A stretch of 64,000 bases of DNA from Sphingobacteriaceae bacterium (GCA_947460875.1 CANHGR010000007.1:1-64000), one strand, 5' to 3'; shown: positions 53,760-62,368, numbered from the stretch's first letter. A program made the numbers and translations. The notes: a model not told the origin generated them from the sequence alone.

Positions 53760-54365
53760 ATGATTAGAAAGCTTTTTTTATTTTGCCTTGCGGCGATAGT
53801 ATTTCTGGGTTGTGGACTAAATAAACAGGCAAGGCAGTTGCAGGCACTTGAAAAATGTGATTACCAACTAGTATCAGCCGATAGCATTTATCTGGCAGGC
53901 ACCAACATCACAAGAATGCTGCAAACTAAAAATTTCGAACTTGCCAAACTCCCCACGGTTGCACTAGCTTTTCTTAGAAAAGATATCCCATTAGAGGCAA
54001 GAGTAAAACTTAGCATTAGCAATCCTTCTACTGATCTGGCAGCGATTAATCGATTTGATTATATTGTACTAATCAAGGATCAACAGATTGCCAATGGTTC
54101 TGTTAATCAAAAGGTTACAATAAGTCCGGGAAGTTCTGTTACAGTGCCGGTATTCGTGAATTCTAACATATACACGTTCCTTTCCAACGGTAAAACAATG
54201 TCGCAGATTATCGAATTTATTCAGGGCGGTGATAGTTCTGCCACCGAGCAGAAAGGTACAGTAACGATAAAAATCAGACCTACAATTGAGGTAGGCGAGA
54301 AACTTGTTCAATATCCCGACTATATTACCATTAAAAAAGAAGTTAGTAGCAAAATATTGTTTTAA
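53760..54365 (+). CDS. Lipoprotein, LEA14/WHy-like fold possible
   Basis: A 201-residue lipoprotein with lipobox FLGC (Cys18). The mature part has a single beta-rich domain: LARKDIPLEARVKLSISNPS-type segment (ARVKLSISNPSTDLAA) followed by YIVLIKDQQIANGSVNQ and TISPGSSVTVPV. That order (strand, NPS, conserved IANG, then SG-rich strand) is typical of LEA type 2/WHy domains. It lies 12 nt after the receiver gene, so the two may share a transcript. Function unknown. Confidence 0.6.
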   Translation: MIRKLFLFCLAAIVFLGCGLNKQARQLQALEKCDYQLVSADSIYLAGTNITRMLQTKNFELAKLPTVALAFLRKDIPLEARVKLSISNPSTDLAAINRFDYIVLIKDQQIANGSVNQKVTISPGSSVTVPVFVNSNIYTFLSNGKTMSQIIEFIQGGDSSATEQKGTVTIKIRPTIEVGEKLVQYPDYITIKKEVSSKILF

Positions 54366-54456
54366 TTGGTTAAGGGACATATTGAGCAGACAATTTTCTT
54401 ATATTCCTTTACAAAACGAGATGTATCGCTTAAAAATTCCCTACCAGTTTCTCGGT

Positions 54457-54843
54457 TCACGCTGTAATTTTTTTCAAAAGCATTTCAGCTTCCACTTTAA
54501 ATTCCAGATTTAAAGTATCCTGCATGCCTTCTCGCGTAAATAGCCAAACGGCTTTAATAACATTACCCATGTCTAGTACATTGGAGAGTTCCCCTACGGG
54601 CGACTTTTTCAAAAAGCATATTTAGTAATTCGCCGCTAATATCATTGCCGGATAAAATAAGTCTAACCAAAGCAGTGTCTTGATTATTTAAACCTTCAAG
54701 TCTTTGAAAACACAATGTCCCAATGACTGATTAAGTATTTTCAGCAATTGGGTGGCCGTATCAGCAACAGCTGTTGTGCTATCTCGATTAGTACAAGCGC
54801 AAATGAATAAAAGTATAACTGGCAAAACAAAGAGCGGCTTCAT
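54457..54843 (-). pseudogene. Decayed small lipoprotein gene
   Basis: A leftward frame starts MKPLFVLPVILLFICACTN (lipobox, Cys17) and breaks twice. The frame changes near 54700 to read QRLEGLNNQDTALVRLIL and again near 54595 to read ELSNVLDMGNVIKAVWLF, with AEMLLKKITA at the end. The three pieces join into a plausible 125-130 residue lipoprotein. Two indels are needed, so it is a pseudogene or the assembly has errors here. It accounts for most of the otherwise empty 54366-54961 region. Confidence 0.6.
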
Positions 54844-54961
54844 AAATGATGCTTTACTTTATAACAACAGAGAAGCAAAAATGACTTACAGAAAACTAAA
54901 TAGATCATGCAATTTGCCTACCGAACCTATTTATTGGATATTTGTTCAAAATAGGTTTCTC

Positions 54962-55780
54962 ATGATAAAGCACCGCCTCTCTCCTTTGTTATTCATTATT
55001 ATTTTCGCCTCTTGCGCTTCTAACCCCTACGCTCCGGCAAACAAGCTATATAAAAGGCAAGCTAAAGGGTTTGCAAAATCAATATCATCGATTCCGCCAA
55101 TAACAGCCGGAAAAGACTCTATTATCATAGCAGAAAACTGGGTTGGCACTGTCAATTTTAATCTGCGCAAACCAAATTATGTAATTATTCATCATACAGC
55201 TCAAAACTCTGCTGAACAAACTCTCAAAACGTTTACAACGGTTAGTACTCAAGTGAGCGCCCACTACGTAATTGGCAGAGATGGAAAAATCAATCATATG
55301 TTAAATGATTATATGCGTTCATGGCATGCCGGGGTATCGAGATGGGGAAATGAGACGGACCTAAATTCTGCCTCCATCGGAATTGAGCTCGATAATAACG
55401 GATCAGAAATTTTCTCGGAAGCACAAATAAATAGTCTACTTAAATTATTGGGAAGTCTTAAGAAAACCTATAATATCCCCACTGCTAATTTCATTGGACA
55501 TTCTGATATCGCCCCGGGAAGAAAGGTCGATCCTAATGCCAACTTTCCCTGGAAAACACTCTCCCAAAAAGGCTTTGGTCTATGGCACGATGAGATTCTT
55601 GAACCGACGCCACTCAATTTTAATCCTGCCAACGCCTTACGAATCATTGGTTACGATGTAAAAAATATCGAATCAGCAATCAGGTCGTTCAAACTACATT
55701 TTATACAAACAGATCTAAATCCGGCGCTTACAGAATCAGACATAAATGTATTGTTCAATCTTTATAAAAAGTATATGTAG
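54962..55780 (+). CDS. N-acetylmuramoyl-L-alanine amidase (Amidase_2) lipoprotein
   Basis: A 272-residue lipoprotein with lipobox ASC (Cys18 in IFASCASN). The amidase domain (about 60-210) has zinc His in YVIIHHTAQ, SAHYVIGRDG, SWHAGVSRWG, SIGIELDNNG and the final GHSDIAPGRKVDPN with His and Asp ligands and Lys. It cleaves the MurNAc to L-Ala bond in peptidoglycan. I choose the ATG before the signal peptide, 70 codons inside the longest frame. A C-terminal helical extension (about 225-272) is PG-binding-like. Confidence 0.88.
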   Translation: MIKHRLSPLLFIIIFASCASNPYAPANKLYKRQAKGFAKSISSIPPITAGKDSIIIAENWVGTVNFNLRKPNYVIIHHTAQNSAEQTLKTFTTVSTQVSAHYVIGRDGKINHMLNDYMRSWHAGVSRWGNETDLNSASIGIELDNNGSEIFSEAQINSLLKLLGSLKKTYNIPTANFIGHSDIAPGRKVDPNANFPWKTLSQKGFGLWHDEILEPTPLNFNPANALRIIGYDVKNIESAIRSFKLHFIQTDLNPALTESDINVLFNLYKKYM

Positions 55781-55845
55781 AAAATGGCCTAGCCTAACAC
55801 CAAAATATTAAAATTAAACATCAGCCTCGTGTACATTGGCTTTGC

Positions 55846-55853
55846 TATTTTTG
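55846..55853 (+). promoter_or_regulatory. -7 element adjoining the 55858 start
   Basis: TATTTTTG ends 4 nt before the ATG at 55858, again suggesting a leaderless or nearly leaderless transcript. Confidence 0.3.
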
Positions 55854-55857
55854 TACA

Positions 55858-56421
55858 ATGTCATCACACCATATCGTTCTCGAAAAACAAGAGCCTGCAC
55901 TACTCATTATGAGCCTGGAGTTCAATTCGGAATATTTTGGCCAACTACTTGAATGGAGCCCAACTATTATTGTTCATGCACCGCTTTATGAGTATGCTGA
56001 TTCACTGGGAATTAAAATAGATGTTGTCATTACACCGGATGCCGACTTTGCTTGCCAACATGGCACTTCCATAATTTCCTCCGAAAAAAACCCACTTGAA
56101 GACGGATTGAAATTTCTGGTAGGCGAACAATATCCCTCGGTCAATATTATAACTGACCAGTTTATGGTGAAAAATTATTCCATGTATGTAGACCGTATAA
56201 ACATGGTGATCTACATGGAAAATAAAAAGATTTTCCCCATTCGTTCAGGCTTTAGCAAGTGGCGGGCAAAAGGCGAACAGGTTTTGCTCTTGCAGGAAGT
56301 AAAAAATTTAGGGATTTCCGGACTAATCCCCACTTCTAAACATGAATTCGAAACTGAAAAAGACGGTTTTTATACCCTTAATTTCGAGCACGATTTTATA
56401 TTTATAGCAGAGACTATTTAA
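55858..56421 (+). CDS. Thiamine pyrophosphokinase-like protein
   Basis: A 187-residue soluble protein. The opening MSSHHIVLEKQEPALLIM and the DVVITPDADF segment recall Bacteroidota proteins annotated thiamine pyrophosphokinase, which make thiamine diphosphate from thiamine and ATP. The C-terminal half (FPIRSGFSKWRAKGEQVLLL, FYTLNFEHDFIFIAE) resembles the thiamine-binding beta domain. Canonical N-terminal catalytic motifs are not obvious to me. The gene is followed 1 nt later by a GNAT gene. Confidence 0.55.
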   Translation: MSSHHIVLEKQEPALLIMSLEFNSEYFGQLLEWSPTIIVHAPLYEYADSLGIKIDVVITPDADFACQHGTSIISSEKNPLEDGLKFLVGEQYPSVNIITDQFMVKNYSMYVDRINMVIYMENKKIFPIRSGFSKWRAKGEQVLLLQEVKNLGISGLIPTSKHEFETEKDGFYTLNFEHDFIFIAETI

Positions 56422-56422
56422 T

Positions 56423-56920
56423 ATGCAGATCCGTCAAGCACATAGAGTGGATGTATCAGAAATTCATCGCCTTGCCCATGAAACATGGTGGGTAGCTTAT
56501 AAAAATGTGATTTCTAAGAGGCAAATAAGCTTCATGCTGGATGATATGTATTCTGAAGCTGCTCTTCTGGAACAATTCGATAGTGAGATTGAATTTCTGA
56601 TTGCAGAAAAAGACGATGTTGCGTGTGGATTTGCAGCATTTTCCAGTTCAGATTCAATTATTCTTAGGATTCACAAGCTTTATATATTGCCTTCGGCCCA
56701 AGGAAAAGGAGCCGGGAAAATGCTTTTAGATTATCTATCAAACATCGCTTTACATCGCGGACTTATTCGCTTAGAATTAAATGTGAACCGTGCTAATCCT
56801 TCCTTAGACTTTTATAAAAAGTATGGATTTAAAATATCAGATAAAGTCGATATTCCCTATTATCAATTCATTTTGAAGGACTATATTTTGAGAAAAGATA
56901 TTAGAATTTCTCGGCACTAG
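56423..56920 (+). CDS. GNAT-family N-acetyltransferase
   Basis: A 165-residue GNAT protein. Motif A, the acetyl-CoA site, is KLYILPSAQGKGAGKMLLDYL (Q/RxxGxG/A), followed by RLELNVNRANPSLDFYKKYGF. The N-terminal part (HETWWVAYKNVIS) contributes acceptor binding. The substrate is unknown. Coupled to the preceding gene by 1-nt spacing. Confidence 0.87.
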   Translation: MQIRQAHRVDVSEIHRLAHETWWVAYKNVISKRQISFMLDDMYSEAALLEQFDSEIEFLIAEKDDVACGFAAFSSSDSIILRIHKLYILPSAQGKGAGKMLLDYLSNIALHRGLIRLELNVNRANPSLDFYKKYGFKISDKVDIPYYQFILKDYILRKDIRISRH

Positions 56921-56939
56921 ATCTCGCGCTAGCAATTTT

Positions 56940-57908
56940 TTATTTTGTTAACTTCGGAATCCTTTTAGGAGTATCTATTCCGGCTACTATACTTTTTGAG
57001 CTTAACGCGATGGCTTTAATTGTGGCTACGATGTTGTTAATATCTAATGATCCGACTTCATCTTTTACGGTATGGTATAATTTGTCAGAATCGATTTGGT
57101 CTGTCGATATAGTATGAGCAGGTACACCTAAAGCTGCTAATCGGGCGTTATCACTTCTATAAAATAAGTTCTGTGTAGGGTAAGGATCAGGGTGGAAAGT
57201 AAATGCCGTACCCCTCAGGTTCCGTTGCAGTATTTGTCCGAAATCTGAACGCTCATATCCCGTTATAAAAGCTGCGTTTTTCCCAAACTTAGATTCCTTG
57301 CCTATCATTTCGATATTGAACATCGCTACAACATCATCAGCGTTCATTTTTTGAGAAAAATAGGCTGAACCAAAACCACCAATCTCTTCAGCAGTGAACG
57401 CAACAAATATTAGCGTCCGCTCATTGTTATTGAGTTTTTTGTAGTATTCTGCCAACGCAATCACAGCGGTAACACCTGATGCATCATCATCAGCTCCGTT
57501 AGCGATGGAATCGCCCTGTACGGCTTTCAAAATCCCTAAGTGATCATAATGCGCCGAAAAAATTACGAATTCGTTCGGCTTTGACTTTCCGGTGATCATT
57601 CCTCCTACGTTAAACAAGGTGCGAGTATCAGTTGGTCGGTTAAAAGCCTGCAGAAAACCAGTCTCACTTTGCAGGGGCTCAAGCCCTATTTTCTTAAACT
57701 CTTCCTCAATAAAAGCGGCTGCTTTCTCAATTCCCAAAGTAAATGAACGTCTTCCCTGCATCTCATCCGATGAAAGCGTTCCAACAACACGAGCGATCGC
57801 GCTGCTCTCTATTTGCGGTTCCTTAAGCTGAGCGTATGAGGATACAAAAACAAGTAAAAAAGCAGACGTGCTTATTACCCTAAAGACATGTAATTTGAAA
57901 ATGTGCAT
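56940..57908 (-). CDS. M28-family zinc aminopeptidase
   Basis: A 322-residue exported peptidase from the ATG at 57908; a TTG 6 nt upstream is less likely because it overlaps a -7 element. The signal peptide ends SSYAQ. Zinc-site motifs of M28 are seen: SAHYDHLG, GADDDASGVTAV (bridging Asp), FTAEEIGGFGS (catalytic and binding Glu), FNIEMIG and a final YHTVKDE (His). It trims N-terminal residues from peptides in the periplasm or outside. Confidence 0.88.
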   Translation of the reverse strand: MHIFKLHVFRVISTSAFLLVFVSSYAQLKEPQIESSAIARVVGTLSSDEMQGRRSFTLGIEKAAAFIEEEFKKIGLEPLQSETGFLQAFNRPTDTRTLFNVGGMITGKSKPNEFVIFSAHYDHLGILKAVQGDSIANGADDDASGVTAVIALAEYYKKLNNNERTLIFVAFTAEEIGGFGSAYFSQKMNADDVVAMFNIEMIGKESKFGKNAAFITGYERSDFGQILQRNLRGTAFTFHPDPYPTQNLFYRSDNARLAALGVPAHTISTDQIDSDKLYHTVKDEVGSLDINNIVATIKAIALSSKSIVAGIDTPKRIPKLTK

Positions 57909-57911
57909 AAA

Positions 57912-57919
57912 CAAATATA
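57912..57919 (-). promoter_or_regulatory. -7 element adjoining the M28 peptidase start
   Basis: TATATTTG on the minus strand ends 3 nt before the ATG at 57908. It supports that ATG over the upstream TTG. Confidence 0.35.
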
Positions 57920-57952
57920 TAAGTATTAAAAGTTAAATTAATTGTCGGTTAT

Positions 57953-58412
57953 TCATTTCAGCAATCGCTTTTGCTTGCTGATTCCGGTTTCAATACGAGT
58001 ATCCTGTACACCATCAATGATTGCGATATCATAATCCTAATTTAAAGAACCGTGAATGGCAGATTCATCAACATTTTGCAAAGCTATATCGTAGGGTCCG
58101 GGACTGCTCGTTAATTTAACAAAAACAGGTAAAAATTGAAAAAGGATAAATAAAAAGCCGATGAACGACATTGCCAGATAGTTATCCAAATCCCTTGTTC
58201 CATCTTCCTTAAAGGATAGCTGACCCAGTGCCCAGTTTCTCTATGAGGAGTACCCTGTAAAACTTGTTCTTTGGTATACCGGCATTACTGATACTGGAAA
58301 CTATAAAGCTATTCCTGTTAAAGACAGCCAGGGCCCAGATTATCCCAAGAATGACCGTAGCAGTTGTTCCGGCAAATACAAAATACATAGCATAACCACC
58401 TAATAAACCAGT
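57953..58412 (-). pseudogene. Decayed DUF4407-like membrane protein gene
   Basis: This 580-bp gap holds a leftward broken frame. The first piece reads GLLGGYAMYFVFAGTTAT, then VILGIIWALAVFNRN and SFIVSSISNAG, two hydrophobic segments and a conserved-looking end. The frame shifts near 58235 into LGQLSFKEDGTRDLDNYL and FIGFLFILFQFLPVFVKLTS. A TAG stands at 58037-58039, followed in frame by DYDIAIIDGVQDTRIETG up to 57953. Segment order matches DUF4407 proteins (membrane N- and C-terminal parts), but the long middle helical region is missing, so an internal deletion is likely as well. Confidence 0.55.
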
Positions 58413-58466
58413 ATCGTTAACTTACAGCCTATAACTTACAACTCTTTCCTTTCAGCTTTATTCCGC

Positions 58467-58474
58467 TATCTTTG
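58467..58474 (+). promoter_or_regulatory. -7 element upstream of the rhodanese gene
   Basis: TATCTTTG matches TAnnTTTG and predicts a start about 13 nt ahead of the ATG at 58494. No clear -33 element. Confidence 0.4.
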
Positions 58475-58493
58475 TATTATAATCATACATAGC

Positions 58494-58808
58494 ATGAATG
58501 AGATTACAGTCCAGGAATTGAAGAAAATGATCGACAATAAGGAAGATTTTCAATTGGTCGATGTGCGCGAGTCTTTCGAATATGAACTGTCAAACCTTGG
58601 CGGCGAGAATATTCCCTTAGCCGGCGTCGTACTCGAGTCTGATAAGATTTCTACAGAAAAGCCCGTAATTATACAATGCCGCAGTGGGAAACGGAGTGCG
58701 ATCGCAATTATGCAGTTGGAACCATTAGGTTTTGATAACTTATACAACCTCGAGGGGGGTATCCTGGCATGGGCTGAAGAGTTTGATCCGGGAATGCAAG
58801 TTTACTAA
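58494..58808 (+). CDS. Single-domain rhodanese-like sulfurtransferase
   Basis: A 104-residue rhodanese domain. The catalytic loop is QCRSGKRSA with the persulfide-forming Cys (about residue 62), and the early DVRESFEYELSNLGG (about 23-37) and final NLEGGILAWAEE are family motifs. It carries sulfane sulfur and may supply sulfur transfer or detoxify sulfide or cyanide. The next gene, a 63-residue membrane protein, starts 1 nt later. Confidence 0.92.
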   Translation: MNEITVQELKKMIDNKEDFQLVDVRESFEYELSNLGGENIPLAGVVLESDKISTEKPVIIQCRSGKRSAIAIMQLEPLGFDNLYNLEGGILAWAEEFDPGMQVY

Positions 58809-58809
58809 G

Positions 58810-59001
58810 ATGTTTTTAAAATTCGCACTTAGCTTATTTATTAATCTCGCCTTGATTATGCTGGTATTGAGCCTATTCTGGGCATTTAACCGTCAATTTT
58901 ATCCATTGATGATCGGGCTGCTATTTGCCTTTGCCCTGTTCATCTTTTTTAAGATCCGGCTAATGAAGAGTGTTAGAGAGCTTACCAGAAAAGACAAATA
59001 A
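58810..59001 (+). CDS. Small two-helix membrane protein after rhodanese
   Basis: A 63-residue protein from the ATG 1 nt after the rhodanese stop. It has two transmembrane helices (about 5-23 and 31-49) and a basic C-terminal tail (KSVRELTRKDK). Its stop abuts the convergent epimerase stop. Function unknown; possibly a membrane partner of the rhodanese, by spacing only. Confidence 0.6.
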   Translation: MFLKFALSLFINLALIMLVLSLFWAFNRQFYPLMIGLLFAFALFIFFKIRLMKSVRELTRKDK

Positions 59002-60015
59002 CTATTTTTCTTTAAGCCCCAGGCCAGGATTCTCGGTTAAAACATACTTACCATCTTCAAAATCAGGATCTTTATAAGGATTGTTACTCACCAGAAATGG
59101 TCCGTCAAGATCGGCCCAATCGCATAAAGGCGCCATTGCGACACCGGCAAGAGTAGCGATACTGGTTTCACTCATACAGCCTATAAGAACCTTTAGGTTG
59201 AGGTCGCGTGCTTTTTTGATCATCTTGTGTCCTTCGTGCATTCCCGCACTTTTCATGAGCTTTAGATTAATCCCACTATAAACACCAACAGCTTTATTCA
59301 CGTCGGACAAACGTTGCACGGCTTCATCGCCAATAATCGGCAGCGGACTGCGCTCAGTTAGCCAGGCGTTTGAATCAGGATCCTTTGCAGCCATAGGCTG
59401 TTCTACCAGCTCTACACCCTGATCAGCAAGCCAGTGAATCATATTCAGGGCAGCATGTCTGTTACTCCATCCCTGGTTTGCATCAACATAAATCGGTTTG
59501 TCACTCACAGAGCGAATAATATTAATTATCTCCCTGTCATTTTCCGATCCCAGCTTAACCTTTAAAATCTTGCATAAAGCACCTGCGTGAACTTTTTTAA
59601 TGATCACATCTGCAGTATCAATTCCTATTGTGTAAGACGTTGGGGGCATTTTGGCCAAATCTGAGTGAAAGTACTGATAACAGGGCCTGTTTTCAATCTT
59701 ACCCTGAAGATCATGTAGCGCGATGTCAATCGCTGCTTTTATATTCGGGTTACCAGCAGCCTTGCTATCCAGATATGCTAAAATCTCATCAAAATCAAAA
59801 GGAAATTTTAACCACGAGAGATCGATCAGTTTCATAAAACTTGATGCGGTTTCATGATTTTCACCCATGTAGGGAACCATCGACGCTTCACCCAAACCCG
59901 TATATCCATTTAATGTTAGCTTTATGAACATCATTGGTGTACTTCGGCGTGAAAATCCGGATATGGTAAACGTGTGTTTTAGCTCTAATCTGTACGGACT
60001 GAATTCAACCTTCAT
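59002..60015 (-). CDS. Dipeptide (L-Ala-D/L-Glu-type) epimerase of the enolase superfamily
   Basis: A 337-residue enolase-superfamily protein of the muconate-lactonising subgroup. Catalytic Lys154 lies in LKVKLG (Lys152-Val-Lys154). Metal ligands are Asp178 (YVDANQGW), Glu205 (ELVEQP) and Asp230 (IIGDEA), with Lys255 as the second base. The late motif IGCMSETSIATLAG and DLDGPFL (substrate-binding) match L-Ala-D/L-Glu epimerases that recycle murein dipeptides. Substrate range cannot be settled here. Confidence 0.85.
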   Translation of the reverse strand: MKVEFSPYRLELKHTFTISGFSRRSTPMMFIKLTLNGYTGLGEASMVPYMGENHETASSFMKLIDLSWLKFPFDFDEILAYLDSKAAGNPNIKAAIDIALHDLQGKIENRPCYQYFHSDLAKMPPTSYTIGIDTADVIIKKVHAGALCKILKVKLGSENDREIINIIRSVSDKPIYVDANQGWSNRHAALNMIHWLADQGVELVEQPMAAKDPDSNAWLTERSPLPIIGDEAVQRLSDVNKAVGVYSGINLKLMKSAGMHEGHKMIKKARDLNLKVLIGCMSETSIATLAGVAMAPLCDWADLDGPFLVSNNPYKDPDFEDGKYVLTENPGLGLKEK

Positions 60016-60062
60016 ATCGAAACTATTATAAGCAAAAGACCCTTCTATATTAGATAATCAAT

Positions 60063-60780
60063 ATGAAACTGACTATATCTAAATTAATATTGTATCTGAT
60101 ACTGCCTCTAACTGCTCTTTTGACTCAATGTGGCAGTACAAAAAGTATCCGCAGCCACACTCCAAAGGTACCCATTGCAATTCTTATAAGTACGGATAAT
60201 AGTCCCGACATTTTCGGACTGAACGACGAATATTATACCTACCACATTGTGGACGTACTGGATAACTTCCCTGAGTACGATCTTGTATTAGTTAATTACG
60301 ATGAAAATCCGGAAGTCGTATGTAATCTATCCATCAATACTTTTAATATCTGGCCGAAAGATGAACGGGTTTATAGACGTAGCTTTAGCAAAAATATACA
60401 ATCTGGAGTTAATGCAGCCGGCCAGCCGGTTTATCAGGCTATTTCTGCGATTGCCGAGATCGTTCAAATCACCTACGATCTAATGTCAGATTTGCAACCA
60501 AACTAAGCATGACCGGGGCGGCAACTCCAAAAGTCTATCAACAAATTTTCAGTCCGTCATATACCTGGAAAAATACTTTTTTGAGAACTATTCAGGGGGA
60601 TAGCAGGGCCATAGACTCGTCCATTTTTCTGGCAGTATGATGGATGGGATCGAGCCTACACCTAGTGATCTCTTACTGTATTTAACGCGCAAAGAGATGT
60701 CGGACAGGATAGCCAACGAAATTCGAGCGTATTATCAGAAAGAAAAAAATCGACTCATTCTTAGTAAATTGCCGACATGA
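60063..60780 (+). pseudogene. Lipoprotein gene broken by two frameshifts
   Basis: The first frame gives 147 residues: a lipobox (LTQC, Cys23) and a domain with PIAILISTDNSPDIFGLNDE up to a TAA at 60504-60506. A second frame continues as NVRFATKLSMTGAATPKVYQ and TFLRTIQGDSRAIDSSIFL to 60640. A third continues as MMDGIEPTPSDLLLYLTRKE, then IANEIRAYYQKEKNRL to a TGA at 60778-60780. That TGA overlaps the ATG of the next gene (ATGA), a coupling expected of a real gene end. Joined, the pieces would make about 238 residues. It may be a pseudogene, or hold sequencing indels. Alternatively the first 147 residues could act alone. Confidence 0.55.
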
Positions 60781-61754
60781 TAATTCCGGCGTATAAGCCC
60801 TTTGATCGCTTTACATTTGATGACCGTACTTGCTTCCTTAGCGGTAATCCAACATCTCCCTTACACAAATTACCTGTTTTTCCAGAATGGATCACTGATA
60901 CCTATGGGCTAGCAGATAAGCCGTTTAAATTACTTGATGAGACTATTGTAGTTTACAGTGACATAGAAGTAATTTACTCACAAGACATTATCAAGCAACT
61001 TTACACCCTCGAAAAAAAAATAAAGACAGCATTTACAGCCGGATACGAGCAAGTGAAGGGCTTAGAGCAGATTGAGTTGTTTCAATGGATCTCCAAGCTT
61101 GTTTATGGCTTAATCTATCATGAGATCCGAACCGGGTTAAATAACAAAGCCCTTAACGGGGATGGGATGGATTTTTCACAATCGCTTGTACACAAACTAA
61201 GTAACCTTCACTTGATGCTTCAATCGGTTATTAGGAATGTTGTTTTCGAAGGAGTTTCGCCATGGACAATTCTGATTTTTCCGGTAAATAATCCGCCCTC
61301 AACGTTCAGCTACCGCGATGAGGTCAATACGCTGACTTTTTCCTTAAAAATGCAGGACTTCGGCATCATTGCCTGCCTCCAGGACAATAACGCCAACGAA
61401 CATTACCACAAAGATATACTTGCGAAAGTCGGTGATAAACAATTGCATCCGATACAGTTCGAAGAACTATGCGGAAGATTTTTTTATTCAGCCTATTTGT
61501 TAAATAGACTGCCTCAATACACGGTTCTTCCGCTTGAAGACGCTATATATATAGAATCGATGCCGCTGGGTGGCATGAATAGCAAGCCACTCTTTGACGC
61601 CTGGCAAAATAAAACCTATGCACAGGTGCTTGAAAATTTTTGGAAAGAGTGGGGCTACACGCGTCTTGAAATTAACAAAGATCCGGAAAAGCCGATGAGC
61701 TTTATATCTGATCATGCTGGTAATTTTATATCGGCAGAAAGTATAATTCTTTAA
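60777..61754 (+). CDS. Conserved protein of unknown function
   Basis: A soluble 325-residue protein with no signal peptide or membrane segment. I do not recognise a domain. Visible features: FDDRTCFLSGNP near the start (Cys about residue 20), a helical middle (FQWISKLVYGLIYHEIRTGL, about 102-121) and SYRDEVNTLTFSLKMQDFG (about 200-218). The pattern FLSG is that of a short HNH-like start, but no HNH motif follows. The start overlaps the end of the broken lipoprotein frame (ATGA), and its stop overlaps the convergent rhomboid by 4 nt. Confidence 0.65.
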   Translation: MIIPAYKPFDRFTFDDRTCFLSGNPTSPLHKLPVFPEWITDTYGLADKPFKLLDETIVVYSDIEVIYSQDIIKQLYTLEKKIKTAFTAGYEQVKGLEQIELFQWISKLVYGLIYHEIRTGLNNKALNGDGMDFSQSLVHKLSNLHLMLQSVIRNVVFEGVSPWTILIFPVNNPPSTFSYRDEVNTLTFSLKMQDFGIIACLQDNNANEHYHKDILAKVGDKQLHPIQFEELCGRFFYSAYLLNRLPQYTVLPLEDAIYIESMPLGGMNSKPLFDAWQNKTYAQVLENFWKEWGYTRLEINKDPEKPMSFISDHAGNFISAESIIL

Positions 61755-62368
61755 AATCCGCCAAGTAACTGTCCTATAAAATGGTTGATTACCTGCGGAT
61801 AAAAAATAATCGTAATAATCATTCCAGATATTGCCCCATAAAAATGTGCATCGTGATTAATGTTGCTGCCTGATTGATTTGACGCATATACACTGTAAGC
61901 AAGATAAAGTCCCCCAAATATTACAGCAGGAATAGGAATCGGTAATGGGAATATCATCATCTTGGTTAACGGCGAGAACAAGATGAAGCTGAAAATGACC
62001 GCAGCTATCGCGCCCGAGGCGCCTAAACTATTATACCAAAAATGTTCTTTATGCTTTAAAATAGTTGGCAGATCACTTAAAGCAAGACTTGCTAAATATA
62101 GTAGTGCAAATTGCCAGTGGCCAATTATGCCCTCTAGGGTAAAAGCAAAAAAGAAATAAGACATCATGTTAAAAAACAAATGCCCCCAATCTTTATGAAT
62201 TAATCCACTGGTTATCAGAGTATATACACGTTCGCCGCGACTAACACTGTACGGATGCAGCATAAACTTTCCGTAGATTTCCGGATTGGAAAAAGCATAT
62301 AAGCTGGTTATTATTGTAAAAATTAAAATGATGGTTGCTACGGGGGTCTCTGTAATGTACTGTTCCAT
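61751..62368 (-). CDS. Rhomboid family intramembrane serine protease
   Basis: A 205-residue six-helix rhomboid, the third in the window. Helix 2 region is LIHKDWGHLFFNMMSYFFF, the catalytic Ser is in SLGASGAIAAVIFSF and the His in NHDAHFYGAISG. It lacks the soluble tail of the second rhomboid. The paired genes at 24 kb and this one are separate paralogs. Confidence 0.9.
   Translation of the reverse strand: MEQYITETPVATIILIFTIITSLYAFSNPEIYGKFMLHPYSVSRGERVYTLITSGLIHKDWGHLFFNMMSYFFFAFTLEGIIGHWQFALLYLASLALSDLPTILKHKEHFWYNSLGASGAIAAVIFSFILFSPLTKMMIFPLPIPIPAVIFGGLYLAYSVYASNQSGSNINHDAHFYGAISGMIITIIFYPQVINHFIGQLLGGF

Noticed and set aside
54752-54961. N-terminal extension of the amidase by 70 residues
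   Set aside because: The extension reads antisense over the decayed lipoprotein gene; the later ATG gives a proper lipoprotein signal peptide.
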